Assembly (NCBI GenBank): GCA_023443625.1
Contig: JAEZTQ010000093.1
Location: 62,001-126,000, forward strand
DNA length: 64,000 nucleotides
From: Bacillota bacterium
GTDB lineage: Bacteria > Bacillota_A > Clostridia > Lachnospirales > Lachnospiraceae
Direction of reading: 5' to 3'
In this document: piece by piece, positions 38,239-47,129 of the stretch
Layout: each line of letters opens with the position of its first letter
How positions within the stretch are numbered: the stretch's first letter is position 1
The notes under the pieces: generated by a model
Told to the model about the DNA's origin: nothing
Seen by the model: the letters and a program-made list of their open reading frames with translations, nothing else
Database searches by the model: none
Translations under genes and position numbers: made by a program

Positions 38239-38799
38239 ATGACATCAACAAATAAAATAAAAATTATGACTACAGCAGCACTACTCTGTTCTATAGGAAT
38301 CGCCATACCAATGTACTCACCATTTAAGATAATCATCGAGCCCGCCTCTTTTACTTTAGGAAGCCATGTAGCGGTAATTATTGCTATGTTTATCTCTCCC
38401 ATTGTAGGTATCTCTGTTGCACTAGTAACTAGCTTTGGTTTTCTGCTGGGACCTTTTCCCATTGTTGTTGTTCTACGTGCCTTATCCCATGTGATATTTA
38501 TAACTTTGGGTGCTTATTTACTAAAAAGAAGGCAAAATCTCCTACTTTCCTACAAGACTATGATCCCTTTTGCTTTACTAATTTCTACAATTCATGCTGT
38601 TTGCGAAGTATTCGTATCCTCTATCTTCTATTTCAGTGGAACTACAACGACTAGTTATATGGTGTCCGTTATTGGTCTAGTTGGAGTAGGAACTCTCATT
38701 CATAGTATGTTTGATTTCTTCATTGCCACATTGGTATGGAGACCCATACAGCATGTAATAAGCATACCTGCTAATGCAAAGATCAAAACAAGAGCTTAG
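38239..38799 (+). CDS. ECF transporter S component, possibly niacin-specific
   Basis: About 186 residues with six hydrophobic segments. The motif IIIEPASFTLGSHVAVIIAMFISP followed by GFLLGPFPIVVVLRALSHV fits substrate-binding (S) components of energy-coupling factor transporters; I lean to the NiaX group because of this motif and the TGTC/GACA operator upstream, but vitamin specificity is uncertain. S components bind a vitamin at the membrane and use a shared EcfAAT module encoded elsewhere. Start ATG 38239 after GGGAAGGAA; the longer frame would begin in the -35 box. Confidence 0.68.
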   Translation: MTSTNKIKIMTTAALLCSIGIAIPMYSPFKIIIEPASFTLGSHVAVIIAMFISPIVGISVALVTSFGFLLGPFPIVVVLRALSHVIFITLGAYLLKRRQNLLLSYKTMIPFALLISTIHAVCEVFVSSIFYFSGTTTTSYMVSVIGLVGVGTLIHSMFDFFIATLVWRPIQHVISIPANAKIKTRA

Positions 38800-38856
38800 A
38801 TTTATGTGCTAGGTAACCCCCCTCGGGCTAATTTTATAATAACTATATTCAATAAT

Positions 38857-38902
38857 AATATAAGAATGGTGGGACTCTATAAACTCCCACCATTCTTATA
38901 TT
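38857..38902. terminator. 18-bp perfect bidirectional terminator hairpin
   Basis: AATATAAGAATGGTGGGA pairs perfectly with 38885-38902 around a 10-base loop. It separates the convergent ECF gene and HD-GYP gene, and the stem includes the TAA stop of the HD-GYP gene. Confidence 0.88.
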
Positions 38903-39972
38903 AAATCCATATTCATCTCTAATTCTGACTCAATAATTGTAATTGATAAAACTTTCATCATATCCAATTCGTAGGGAACAACCTCATTGCCATTACTATC
39001 AATAATCACACGTATAATGGGTCGAAGGGGGAAGTTCTTATTCTGCTCTTTAATGATACCAATACTGTTATCAGAAATCCGAACCATAGAACCATTAGGA
39101 TAAATAGCAATTTGCTTAATCAAAACGGAAACAAGTTTAGTATCAAACTTTGTTTCTGCATTTTCAATTAAGTAATTAACTGCTTGATTTGAACTCCACT
39201 TTCTTCTATAGCAACGATCGGATATCAATGCATCATAAGTATCAGCTACCGATACAATCCTAACTATCTCATGCAACTCACCAGCATTTACTCCCATGGG
39301 ATATCCCGAACCATCCATACTTTCATGATGATATAAGGATACTATTCTGGATAACTCAGTAAGACTGGTACATTTTTTAAGAACCTCATACCCAATAGTT
39401 GTATGAAGCTTGATATGATCTGCTTCCTCCTGGTTTAAGGTTCCTGCTTTATTAACCACTTTTTTATCTAACATAATTTTTCCAATGTCATGAAATAATG
39501 CTCCAGCCGCCAATTTCTCCATCATGGATTTACTATAGCCTAACCGCCTTGCAATTAATAGAGAATATACTGTTGTACTGACAGAATGGGAAAATATATA
39601 TTCATCTGAAGCACTGATATCATTTAAGCTTACCTGCATATCCTCACAAGCTAGGATATCATCTATAATACTATGTATCGTATCCGATAAATCTGACACT
39701 TCAACAACTGTTTTGTTTTCAAAATCTTCAATAGTTTGCCGCAGAATTCGCTTACAAGATACTCTTGTCTCCTCTGAGATAACATCAGGAATTTCAATTC
39801 CATCACTCTTAGAATCTTCAACATATACACAATCAATCCCCATATTACCCAGACTTCTTACATATCGTTCCAGTCCAGTCTGGCCTACTTTAAGTACTAA
39901 GCAATCTCTATAATAAATTGATTTTGCCAATACCATGTCTGGCTTAAGCATTGATAACGAAACAAGCCTCAT
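38896..39972 (-). CDS. HD-GYP domain cyclic-di-GMP phosphodiesterase candidate
   Basis: About 358 residues. An N-terminal domain (about 1-120) of the DUF3391-like type precedes the HD-GYP domain, with ALFHDIGKIM (about residue 160), HHESMDGSGYPMG and VADTYDALISDRCYR. These metal and GYP residues are intact, so hydrolysis of cyclic di-GMP is likely. A C-terminal extension (SNSIGIIKEQNKNFPLRPII) is a common tail of this group. Start ATG 39972 follows AGGGAGA; earlier ATGs have poorer sites. No receiver domain or membrane segment. Confidence 0.88.
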   Translation of the reverse strand: MRLVSLSMLKPDMVLAKSIYYRDCLVLKVGQTGLERYVRSLGNMGIDCVYVEDSKSDGIEIPDVISEETRVSCKRILRQTIEDFENKTVVEVSDLSDTIHSIIDDILACEDMQVSLNDISASDEYIFSHSVSTTVYSLLIARRLGYSKSMMEKLAAGALFHDIGKIMLDKKVVNKAGTLNQEEADHIKLHTTIGYEVLKKCTSLTELSRIVSLYHHESMDGSGYPMGVNAGELHEIVRIVSVADTYDALISDRCYRRKWSSNQAVNYLIENAETKFDTKLVSVLIKQIAIYPNGSMVRISDNSIGIIKEQNKNFPLRPIIRVIIDSNGNEVVPYELDMMKVLSITIIESELEMNMDLI

Positions 39973-40094
39973 ATGTATCTCCCTTATCATGGTTCTTTCG
40001 TTCAATACTCTTATGATACGTTATTCCCATTAAAGTGTCAAGGAATTCGGCTCGCTATTTTTTAAAATTAGATATAATTCATCCATATAATTGA

Positions 40095-40147
40095 ATATGA
40101 CAAACTCCTTGTTGGCAAGTAACTTGCACAAGGAGTTTGTCATATTT
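40095..40147. terminator. 19-bp perfect hairpin after GH130_2 gene
   Basis: AATATGACAAACTCCTTGT pairs perfectly with 40129-40147 around 15 bases. It is followed by TTTTT on the plus strand but only a weak T-rich stretch on the minus strand. It lies 20 bases after the stop of the minus-strand GH130 gene, whose terminator it probably is. Confidence 0.75.
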
Positions 40148-40167
40148 TTGCATCATTTAGCGTGATT

Positions 40168-41136
40168 TTATTGTGCATTATCCTTTATATATTGAATCAA
40201 TTCATCCACCTGTGTAAAGGCTAAAGCTACCACCGTATCTGCTGCACCATAATATATTGCAATTCTTCCTGTTGCAGCATCATGCAAAGTCGCACAAGGG
40301 AAGGTTACATTAGGAACATCTCCTACACATTCATAAATTTCTGTAGGGTGAAAAATATATGGCTTACATCTATATTTCACCTTCCAAGGTTCGTCAATAT
40401 CAAGAATTGCTGCACCCATAGAATAAATCATACCGTTACAGGTAGTTCCTACTCCATGGAAAATCAATAGCCAGCCTTCCTCAGTCTCAATGGGAATAGG
40501 ACCTGCTCCCAACTTAGTCCAAGCCCATCCACCAGACTGCATCACAAAGCGGTGATATCCCCAGTGCTCTAAATCAGGGCTTTGGCTAAGATACATATCT
40601 CCAAAGGGCGTATGTCCATTATCACTAGGTCTTGATAACATTATGTATTTACCATTGATTTTTTTCGGAAATAATACACCATTACGGTTAAAGGGTAAAA
40701 ATGCATTTTCCATCTGATAGAATTTCTTGAAATCATAAGAATATGCTATACCGATTGTTGGGCCATGATAATTATTACACCAGGTAACAATATAACGATC
40801 ATCAATCCAGCATACTCTTGGGTCATAGCCTTTAGCAACTCCAACACATTCCTCTTTCTCATTGTAAAGAGGCAGAGGATTATGCTCAATATCCCAATCA
40901 ATAGCATTCTCACTTTTACCTAAAAACAAATGCTGCTCCATAGCCGTATTATCACTTCGAAATACACCTACAAAGGCACCATCCTTTGCTATAACAGCAC
41001 TGTTGAAAATACTATTGGCTCCAGGAATTTGATTACGCTTAATAATCGGATTATTACTATAACGCCATACAATATCTTGGCATCCTACAGGTCGATCCTG
41101 CCAGGGTATGTTGGGTAAATTCTCACCTATAATCAT
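40168..41136 (-). CDS. GH130_2 beta-mannooligosaccharide phosphorylase
   Basis: This 322-residue cytoplasmic propeller enzyme is typical of GH130 subfamily 2 in length. Visible are [20 protein letters not shown], the likely general-acid Asp in [45 protein letters not shown] and LIFHGVG. Members phosphorolyse beta-1,4-mannooligosaccharides (EC 2.4.1.319 type) or beta-1,2-mannobiose; the first fits the nearby mannan locus. Start ATG 41136 follows GGAGGTTA. Its promoter carries palindromes like those upstream of the importer operon, so it may be in the same LacI regulon though 22 kb away. Confidence 0.87.
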   Translation of the reverse strand: MIIGENLPNIPWQDRPVGCQDIVWRYSNNPIIKRNQIPGANSIFNSAVIAKDGAFVGVFRSDNTAMEQHLFLGKSENAIDWDIEHNPLPLYNEKEECVGVAKGYDPRVCWIDDRYIVTWCNNYHGPTIGIAYSYDFKKFYQMENAFLPFNRNGVLFPKKINGKYIMLSRPSDNGHTPFGDMYLSQSPDLEHWGYHRFVMQSGGWAWTKLGAGPIPIETEEGWLLIFHGVGTTCNGMIYSMGAAILDIDEPWKVKYRCKPYIFHPTEIYECVGDVPNVTFPCATLHDAATGRIAIYYGAADTVVALAFTQVDELIQYIKDNAQ

Positions 41137-41150
41137 ATTAACCTCCATCT

Positions 41151-41229
41151 ATGTGCTGGTTAATAGCACATTATTATAATAAAATGCTCTACCTTAATGT
41201 GCAATAATATTGCATTTATAGTGCATTTA
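41151..41229 (-). promoter_or_regulatory. Promoter region of GH130_2 with two operator-like palindromes
   Basis: A 21-base inverted repeat with 7-bp arms (ATGTGCT and AGCACAT, 41151-41171) lies just before the gene, and a second palindrome TGCAATAATATTGCA at 41200-41214. A -10-like TATAAT (minus strand, about 41174-41179) lies between. TGTGC/GCACA arms and TGCA ends recur at 14398-14445, suggesting one shared regulator. Confidence 0.55.
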
Positions 41230-41266
41230 ACAACCATATTATATCAGTTATATTCCATTCTGTCCA

Positions 41267-41296
41267 TCCCTTAATGCAAAATACATAAAATACATA
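41267..41296. repeat. 30-base direct repeat, left copy
   Basis: Begins TCCCTTAATGC and ends AAATACATAAAATACATA; matches 42286-42315 with one mismatch. The two copies bracket a 1-kb A+T-rich segment carrying the unknown gene at 41550. Confidence 0.85.
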
Positions 41297-41470
41297 GTAT
41301 TTAGCGCACAACGTCCAGCAGTAACCCTTATGTTTCGAAAATATAGCCATGCCAGAAGGATTTTTCAAATCTTACTTTATTTAAGTAGTAACAAATATGA
41401 ATTACAGTAATATAAACAATAGTATATAACAGCTTATAATTTATTTTTATTTTCTTGACATATTTATTCT

Positions 41471-41521
41471 TTGACATATTTATCCATTTAACATATAATA
41501 CTCTACAACATTGTAGAGTAT
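41471..41521 (+). promoter_or_regulatory. Consensus promoter with 24-bp operator
   Basis: TTGACA (41471-41476) and TATAAT (41494-41499) are 17 bases apart. Overlapping the -10 and start point is a 24-base inverted repeat (41498-41521) with perfect 11-bp arms, ATACTCTACAA and TTGTAGAGTAT, around CA. A second TTGACATATTTATTC-like copy of the -35 region lies just upstream (41456-41470). The arms resemble sites of small winged-helix repressors with TACA/TGTA cores, but no such regulator is encoded nearby. Confidence 0.8.
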
Positions 41522-41549
41522 ACAAAGTACTTTTATTTAAGGAGGACAT

Positions 41550-42194
41550 ATGACTAACTATAAAAAGCTTTTTAAATTCATAATATCAATTTTTATTTTA
41601 TTTTCTTTCAGCTTAAATATATTTTTATTAACTGAAATACAAGGTAAAAGTATTCTTACAGATAATAAAAGTAAAAATATTATTAAAGATAACATTGTTG
41701 AAAATCAAAACTTTTATCTAAAATTAGTAGAAGATATAAATAATAAATTTATAATGAAAGATTATAATGAAATTCTTAACGAAAATAATTATTATTTATG
41801 TCTTCCCTTGGAAAGTAAAGAAATAGATTTGCCTAGCCGTCAAAAGATGTTCGTATATAAAAATCCATACAAAAAATGTATTATTTTTCTTTCTATTACC
41901 TATAGTAAGTACAATTCAAAGGATAATAACGAATGGACAGCAAGTTACGATTATGCGCCATTAATTTTTAATAATAATATCGGTGAATACAAAGATAGTT
42001 ATAGTAGTGCTTATCCGAAAATACAAATTGCTTCTAATAGTTTTAATTACGATGGTTGTCATATTTCCATTTTATCATTCTCTGATGATAAGAATATAAA
42101 CAATGAACCCTCATATGTGGCAGCAGAAGAACTGACAAGTTTCTCTAATACCTTATTAAAATTTATTAATGAGAGGATGGATAAAAATGAATAA
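41550..42194 (+). CDS. Unknown exported or anchored protein, A+T-rich gene
   Basis: I do not recognise this 214-residue protein. It has a basic N-terminus and one hydrophobic segment (FIISIFILFSFSLNIFLL, about 10-28), so it is exported or anchored outside. The rest is polar and Lys/Asn/Tyr-rich, with two Cys (CLPLES, KCIIFL). The gene is visibly more A+T-rich than its neighbours, suggesting acquisition by transfer. AAGGAGG lies just before the ATG, and a strong promoter with operator lies upstream. A second, truncated reading frame overlaps its end, so it was probably once a two-gene operon. Confidence 0.75.
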   Translation: MTNYKKLFKFIISIFILFSFSLNIFLLTEIQGKSILTDNKSKNIIKDNIVENQNFYLKLVEDINNKFIMKDYNEILNENNYYLCLPLESKEIDLPSRQKMFVYKNPYKKCIIFLSITYSKYNSKDNNEWTASYDYAPLIFNNNIGEYKDSYSSAYPKIQIASNSFNYDGCHISILSFSDDKNINNEPSYVAAEELTSFSNTLLKFINERMDKNE

Positions 42195-42268
42195 AAAATC
42201 AAAAAAAACTTTTTTCTTTTGTTCTTGCATTGATATTAGCTTTGGTACAATTAAGCGACGTACCTTAA
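42187..42268 (+). pseudogene. Truncated, frameshifted N-terminus of a lost second gene
   Basis: An ATG at 42187 overlaps the end of the 41550 gene. The frame begins MNKKSK, then meets a run of eight A (42201-42208). Reading on in the +1 frame gives a clear signal-peptide-like stretch, KLFSFVLALILALVQLSDVP, and stops at 42268, in a partial repeat copy (CCTTAATGCAAATACATAAAA, 42263-42283). It looks like the start of an exported-protein gene cut off at the repeat. Confidence 0.5.
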
Positions 42269-42285
42269 TGCAAATACATAAAAGA

Positions 42286-42315
42286 TCCCTTAATGCTAAA
42301 TACATAAAATACATA
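42286..42315. repeat. 30-base direct repeat, right copy
   Basis: Matches 41267-41296 with one mismatch; a third, shorter copy lies just to its left (42263-42280). Confidence 0.85.
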
Positions 42316-42376
42316 TTGTTTCATATCCATTAATAAGGTATCATAATAAAAAAGTCCCTATATTGTGAGGTTCCAT

Positions 42377-42826
42377 ATGCAAACAAATGACAATAAATAT
42401 ACACACCGAAGTGCTCCCTTCACCTTATTCCTGGAACGGATTAAATTGTGCTTTGCCCTATCCCTTATTTACTTATTATTATCCATATTACACATAGGAT
42501 GCCCTATAAAATTTATTACGGGTATATCCTGTCCTGGCTGTGGTATGACAAGAGCGATCTTCTCCCTTCTCCGCTTTAACATAAGGGATGCCTTTCATTA
42601 TCATCCTCTCTTTTTCCTTACCCCCATCCTTCTCTATCTTTTTCTATTTGAGGCTTATATAAAGTCAAAATACATAAAAATAGCTTGGGCAGGAATTATT
42701 ATTGTCTTTCTCGGCGTTTACTTGTTTCGACTTTTTATATTACCAAATGACATAGTATTTATTGACATAAATGGTAGTATAGTGATAAAATTAATATATA
42801 ATTTTATTGTGGGAGGCTTTATATGA
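42377..42826 (+). CDS. DUF2752 membrane protein
   Basis: This 149-residue protein has three or four hydrophobic segments and the DUF2752 signature GISCPGCGMTRAIFSLLRFNIRDAFHYHP, with CPGCG in a loop between helices. Function unknown. ATG 42377 follows GAGGT. Its stop codon overlaps the start of the DUF4234 gene (ATGA), so both are probably made together. This pairing of DUF2752 with a small multi-spanning protein is common in clostridia. Confidence 0.85.
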   Translation: MQTNDNKYTHRSAPFTLFLERIKLCFALSLIYLLLSILHIGCPIKFITGISCPGCGMTRAIFSLLRFNIRDAFHYHPLFFLTPILLYLFLFEAYIKSKYIKIAWAGIIIVFLGVYLFRLFILPNDIVFIDINGSIVIKLIYNFIVGGFI

Positions 42827-43230
42827 TTAAACAACGAAGTTTATTGACTTTAATTTTACTAACCATTGTTACCTGTGGTATTTATGGTATCATCTTCTGG
42901 TACAGCTATTCCGAGGATATGAACAAGGTTTGTAACGGTGATGGCAAACAGACCCAAAACTATATTGTTGTAATACTCTTATCGTTTGTTACCTGCGGTA
43001 TTTATAGCTGGGTATGGTTTTATGGTGTAGGTAACCGTCTGCAGGAGAATGCACCACGTTATGGATTGAGATTTAGCGAAAATGGAACTACCGTTTTATT
43101 ATGGATGCTTTTTGGTAGCCTTCTTTGCTTCTTTGGTGCTTTCTATGCTCAGTACTTACTTATTAAGAACATGAATTCAATGGCTGACCGATACAATCAA
43201 CAATATTTTGGTGGTCAATACCAACAATAA
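42823..43230 (+). CDS. DUF4234 membrane protein
   Basis: This 135-residue protein has three hydrophobic segments. The repeated motif TIVTCGIYGIIFWY / SFVTCGIYSWVWFY, and a C-terminal segment (YAQYLLIKNMNSMADRYN), are typical of DUF4234. Function unknown. GGGAGGC lies before the ATG, which overlaps the previous stop. A good terminator follows at 43317. Confidence 0.85.
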   Translation: MIKQRSLLTLILLTIVTCGIYGIIFWYSYSEDMNKVCNGDGKQTQNYIVVILLSFVTCGIYSWVWFYGVGNRLQENAPRYGLRFSENGTTVLLWMLFGSLLCFFGAFYAQYLLIKNMNSMADRYNQQYFGGQYQQ

Positions 43231-43316
43231 TAAGAGCTTCCTTACAATTTAATATGGTAGCTATAAGCTAACATAATTTACACAAAATTGTAGACTATAA
43301 GTATGAATTAACACAT

Positions 43317-43362
43317 AAAGCCATAACTTCTGAGGTTTAATCAGAGTTATGGCTTTTTCGGC
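43317..43362 (+). terminator. Terminator of DUF2752-DUF4234 operon
   Basis: AAAGCCATAACT and AGTTATGGCTTT (12 bp, plus inner pairs) end in TTTTT. Confidence 0.87.
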
Positions 43363-43523
43363 TTTATAATTTAGCTCGTTATAATTTAGCTATAGGCATA
43401 AATTTAGCTTTAATGCTTTACCATAATGTAATATAATGTTAATGTATGATATTAAATGGATATATGTAACTAGATTAAGGAAGTATGAAAAACTAAATTT
43501 CAAAAGAAAGAAGGTAAGATTGT

Positions 43524-43973
43524 ATGGCATTTGGGTTAAAAAATATATTGCAGGGTAGTATAGGAAATTATAGTGAGATTTCGATTGAAAGCTTAACGAA
43601 TGAGTACGGCATGTATTTGATGAGTGGAGAAGTAATAACCATTGGATTTAAATTGGTTAGGGATGCATTAATATTTACCAACAGAAGAATTATATTTACA
43701 GATAAACAAGGAACAACAGGAACAAAAACAAGGATTAAATCCATTAATCTATATTCCATCATAGATGTAACCATGGAAACCTCAGGCTTTGGATTTGATG
43801 ACAGCGAGCTTACATTTACCTATATATCGACCCCCAATTTGATAGGACACAACCCACAATACTCTTCTCAAAAATTAGAGTTTCCTAAAAAGTACAATGT
43901 TCAGGGACTTTATAAGCTGCTTCAGGAACTAGCATATGACAATTATCTAAGAATTAATAATATTGCGGAATAA
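43524..43973 (+). CDS. Bacterial PH-domain protein (PF08000 type)
   Basis: This 149-residue soluble protein is covered by one bacterial pleckstrin-homology-like domain: LMSGEVITIGFKLVRDALIFTNRRIIFTDKQG, then SINLYSIIDVTMETSGFG. It forms rings in structures of relatives, but its cellular role is unknown. A ribosome site GAAGGTAAG lies before the ATG. Monocistronic. Confidence 0.85.
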   Translation: MAFGLKNILQGSIGNYSEISIESLTNEYGMYLMSGEVITIGFKLVRDALIFTNRRIIFTDKQGTTGTKTRIKSINLYSIIDVTMETSGFGFDDSELTFTYISTPNLIGHNPQYSSQKLEFPKKYNVQGLYKLLQELAYDNYLRINNIAE

Positions 43974-44045
43974 TATTATAGTAGGGGAAGTTAATTCAGG
44001 CATAAGATGCTGCATTGTGGTGGCCCTATTGCTTATAATAATAGG

Positions 44046-44074
44046 TTGACATTATTGCCCTGTTTATGTAAAGT
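44046..44074 (+). promoter_or_regulatory. Promoter of third sugar importer operon
   Basis: TTGACA (44046-44051) and TAAAGT (44069-44074) are 17 bases apart, 25 bases before the start codon region. Confidence 0.6.
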
Positions 44075-44098
44075 AATGGTAATCAGAGGGGGTTTTAT

Positions 44099-46216
44099 AT
44101 GCGCAAATCTGTATTCTGCATAGTATTGTCTATCCTATGCCTGCTTCTTGGATGTAATCAGCCCAAGGAAACAAATATCTCTCACGAATTAAAGCCTTAT
44201 GAAAAGCTAAGCTTTACTATGCCTACTGAAATAATGACCTTTTGCATATCCACTAATAGGGAAATTTTTGCATTGAAAGCTGGTGGAAAACTGGGTAGGT
44301 ATGAACATGATGGTACAAAAATTCAAGAGTACGAAAATTCTACTGATTATCTGGCATTATGCTGGGGCGATGATTCAATATATGCCTTTGATGCAGTGAA
44401 ATACCAGATTGTTAGCTTAAATATCGAGAATGGAAATCCTAAGGTAATTGTGGATAATCTCAATACAGATGAAATCCTTAAACTTGCCATGGCTGATGGA
44501 TATTTATACGCTCTGGCTGTATCCGATGCTCACGGTCATTCTGATAACAGTTCCAAGGGATATACTGATTTTGGGGAAAAGCTTTATCAAATAGATCCTC
44601 AGACTGGAAAAACAATAGATACCCAGGAGGATAATATTATTGCAATATATGGTGGTTCTGATGGTACTCTGTATTATTATGCTTATCGTAATGATACCTA
44701 TGCGCTATACACCTACAGTCAAGGAAAAAGCAAAAAAATCCACGACATGAAATATACCAGTTACATAAGTGCTTTTATCTACGAAAATGGACAATTTATT
44801 TATTCCACTATAGAGAATCCTTCACTTATATACCACCGATTTTCTGACAAAATTGATATTGTCATTGCCGAAGATACTTTTCTCCTTTCCGGTAATGATA
44901 TGACCTTTCTGGATGGTAACGTGATTTATTATGGATACCATTCCAGTACGGATAATGCTCTGCATTCTATCTATCTTGAAGATATCAGCTTACAAGCTGA
45001 TTCCATAAAAAATACCAATGGGGATGATACCATGAATACTGATAGCCGTAATTCATCAAAGTCATCAGTAACCCCTAAGGATACTATCACTATCTCTACT
45101 CCCCTTGTTTCTTATTATAACACAAATGCGGTTAAGAACAGCAGCGGTATCAACGCAAGGATAATGGAACAAAATCCCTACTATGATGTGGTGATCACAG
45201 AGCTTATGTCCGGTAACTCTGATGCAGATATCTATATAGGTATTTACAGTTCTTATCTCACCTCCGGGGTACTGGATAAGAAAATCTATGTACCTTTAGA
45301 TGATTCAGAAATCATTCAGTCCTATAGGGATAAGCTCTTTCCCTATGTAGCTGATACTATGACATCTCCCTCTGGTGATATATGGATGCTCCCTCTTTCC
45401 ATAGATGCCGATGTCCTTTGGTACGTACCTGAGAATATGAAAAAATATGATGTTGACCTTGCAGAGTTTCGCTACCTTGACAGTTTCCTGAAACTATGTG
45501 AGCGCATGCCAAAAACCGGATATCCAGCCGCCTATGTAGATTCCGGCTCAAACCTTGCATACAATTTACATAATCAGTACGATATTATATATAACGACTA
45601 TATCAATAAGAAGATGCATTTTGATACACCATTCTATAAAGATTTTTTTGATAAGATGTGGAGCGGATGGATGATGTATTCACCTGCCCCCCGTCATCCT
45701 ATGCTTCGTAATAGTTATGATGATAATAATAATAATGAGTTATTCGAAGAAACAGCACCCTATGATAAGACCAGGATTATTTATAAGTATACTAGTGCAG
45801 GTGGTCACATCAATATAGCTGATGCCCCCTTTGACGGCTGGCGTGTAGCACCATGCCCTCATATAAATCCTGACATGTCAGGAAATATTGTATATATGAC
45901 CTATGCATATATTAATCCCAATAGTCCAAATAAGGAACAAGCCCTAAAATATCTGGAAGCTATCACAGAGGTTCCTTTTGAATTCCATACCTTTAGTACC
46001 TTCCTATTTCAGGATAAGACTATTTATGAGGGCCATTATGATACCACACAGCCCGCCTTTGATGATCTTTATTCCATCATGGAAGAAGGGGTACTCAGGA
46101 ATAATCGTTACATACTCACAGATAACCCTATAGTTGAGTACCAAAATGGTCGACTAACACTAGATGAAGCAGTAGAATTTATACAAAGAGAGGCAACCAT
46201 GTGGGCAAATGAATAG
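44099..46216 (+). CDS. Solute-binding lipoprotein with N-terminal propeller-like domain
   Basis: At 705 residues this lipoprotein (lipobox LLLGC, Cys19) is far longer than a simple sugar-binding protein. About 35-300 is made of short beta-repeats, each with a 'Y.Y' or 'IYAFD' strand (FALKAGGKLGRYEHDG, SIYAFDAVKYQIVSLN, LYQIDPQTGKTIDTQ, LYYYAYRNDTYALYTY), typical of a beta-propeller. After a Ser/Asn-rich linker (about 305-335) comes a solute-binding domain (about 340-700; DADIYIGIYSSYLTSG, YINPNSPNKEQALKYLEAI). It starts a four-gene importer operon. GGGGG lies before the ATG. Ligand unknown. Confidence 0.78.
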   Translation: MRKSVFCIVLSILCLLLGCNQPKETNISHELKPYEKLSFTMPTEIMTFCISTNREIFALKAGGKLGRYEHDGTKIQEYENSTDYLALCWGDDSIYAFDAVKYQIVSLNIENGNPKVIVDNLNTDEILKLAMADGYLYALAVSDAHGHSDNSSKGYTDFGEKLYQIDPQTGKTIDTQEDNIIAIYGGSDGTLYYYAYRNDTYALYTYSQGKSKKIHDMKYTSYISAFIYENGQFIYSTIENPSLIYHRFSDKIDIVIAEDTFLLSGNDMTFLDGNVIYYGYHSSTDNALHSIYLEDISLQADSIKNTNGDDTMNTDSRNSSKSSVTPKDTITISTPLVSYYNTNAVKNSSGINARIMEQNPYYDVVITELMSGNSDADIYIGIYSSYLTSGVLDKKIYVPLDDSEIIQSYRDKLFPYVADTMTSPSGDIWMLPLSIDADVLWYVPENMKKYDVDLAEFRYLDSFLKLCERMPKTGYPAAYVDSGSNLAYNLHNQYDIIYNDYINKKMHFDTPFYKDFFDKMWSGWMMYSPAPRHPMLRNSYDDNNNNELFEETAPYDKTRIIYKYTSAGGHINIADAPFDGWRVAPCPHINPDMSGNIVYMTYAYINPNSPNKEQALKYLEAITEVPFEFHTFSTFLFQDKTIYEGHYDTTQPAFDDLYSIMEEGVLRNNRYILTDNPIVEYQNGRLTLDEAVEFIQREATMWANE

Positions 46217-46289
46217 CTTGTAGTTGGAGCAGGAACATCTTTTATCAACTAATTTTGTTACTATTAATTTATGATATGGGGATATCAAG

Positions 46290-47129
46290 ATGAAGCATAA
46301 GCGATTTAAAATAAAAATCCTTTTATTATGTATACCAGGCTTTGCAGGATTTCTTTCTTTCTATTTATTCTCCTTTATGAAAGGGCTCTGGTATTCTTTC
46401 ATTAATGATGCGTATAACAAGAACTTTGTTTGGTTTGACAATTATCTTACTGTATTTCAAAACAAGTATTTCAGACTTGCACTTAAAAACACTTTACTAT
46501 TTTCCCTTCTCGGGGTGGCATCCTTGTTAATCCTTTCTTTCTTTATAGCCTTAGGACTTTCAAAGATAAAAAAAAATAACAATTTTATAAAAAGTGCCTT
46601 TCTTTTACCTATGTTTCTTCCCAGCGTAAGTGTAATCTTTGCATGGCGCATCTTCTTTGATAATGATATCTACTTTGCCATGATGAAAGCTGGGAATAAT
46701 TTCATTCAAATACTACCTATATGTGCCCTGTATCTATGGAAGAACGCAGGAATCAATGTCATATTACTTACTGCTGCCTTTACCCAATTACCTTCTGATG
46801 TAATGGATGCTGCTCAATTGGATGGGGCAAAAGGATATAAGCTCTATCGATATGTAACACTGCCTCTTGTTGCCCCTCATTTATTTTTTGTGGGTATTCT
46901 TTCTTTTGTAAATTCTTTAAAAATCTTTAAGGAAAGCTACCTGTTTTACAATACCAATTACCCTCCTGATCCAGCATACAATATTCAATTTTACATGAAT
47001 AATCATTTTTACAAGTTAAATTATCCGTATTTATCCTGTGCATCAGCAGTTGTAGCCATCTTACTAGCAGTTCTCATATTTGTTGTTTATCAATTACAGA
47101 ATAAATCAATGAGGGATGTGAGTCTATGA
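46290..47129 (+). CDS. ABC importer permease, MalF/UgpA type
   Basis: This 279-residue inner-membrane permease has six helices and an EAA loop (MDAAQLDGAKGYKLYRYVTL). The start follows a weak site (GGGGATATCAAG). It overlaps the next permease gene by 4 bases (ATGA). Together with that gene and the lipoprotein at 44099 it forms the third importer in this window that lacks an ATPase gene. Confidence 0.87.
   Translation: MKHKRFKIKILLLCIPGFAGFLSFYLFSFMKGLWYSFINDAYNKNFVWFDNYLTVFQNKYFRLALKNTLLFSLLGVASLLILSFFIALGLSKIKKNNNFIKSAFLLPMFLPSVSVIFAWRIFFDNDIYFAMMKAGNNFIQILPICALYLWKNAGINVILLTAAFTQLPSDVMDAAQLDGAKGYKLYRYVTLPLVAPHLFFVGILSFVNSLKIFKESYLFYNTNYPPDPAYNIQFYMNNHFYKLNYPYLSCASAVVAILLAVLIFVVYQLQNKSMRDVSL

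Noticed and set aside
41328..41549. Minus-strand ORF upstream of the A+T-rich gene
   Set aside because: It runs antisense through the consensus promoter and 24-bp operator and has no ribosome site or recognisable domain.
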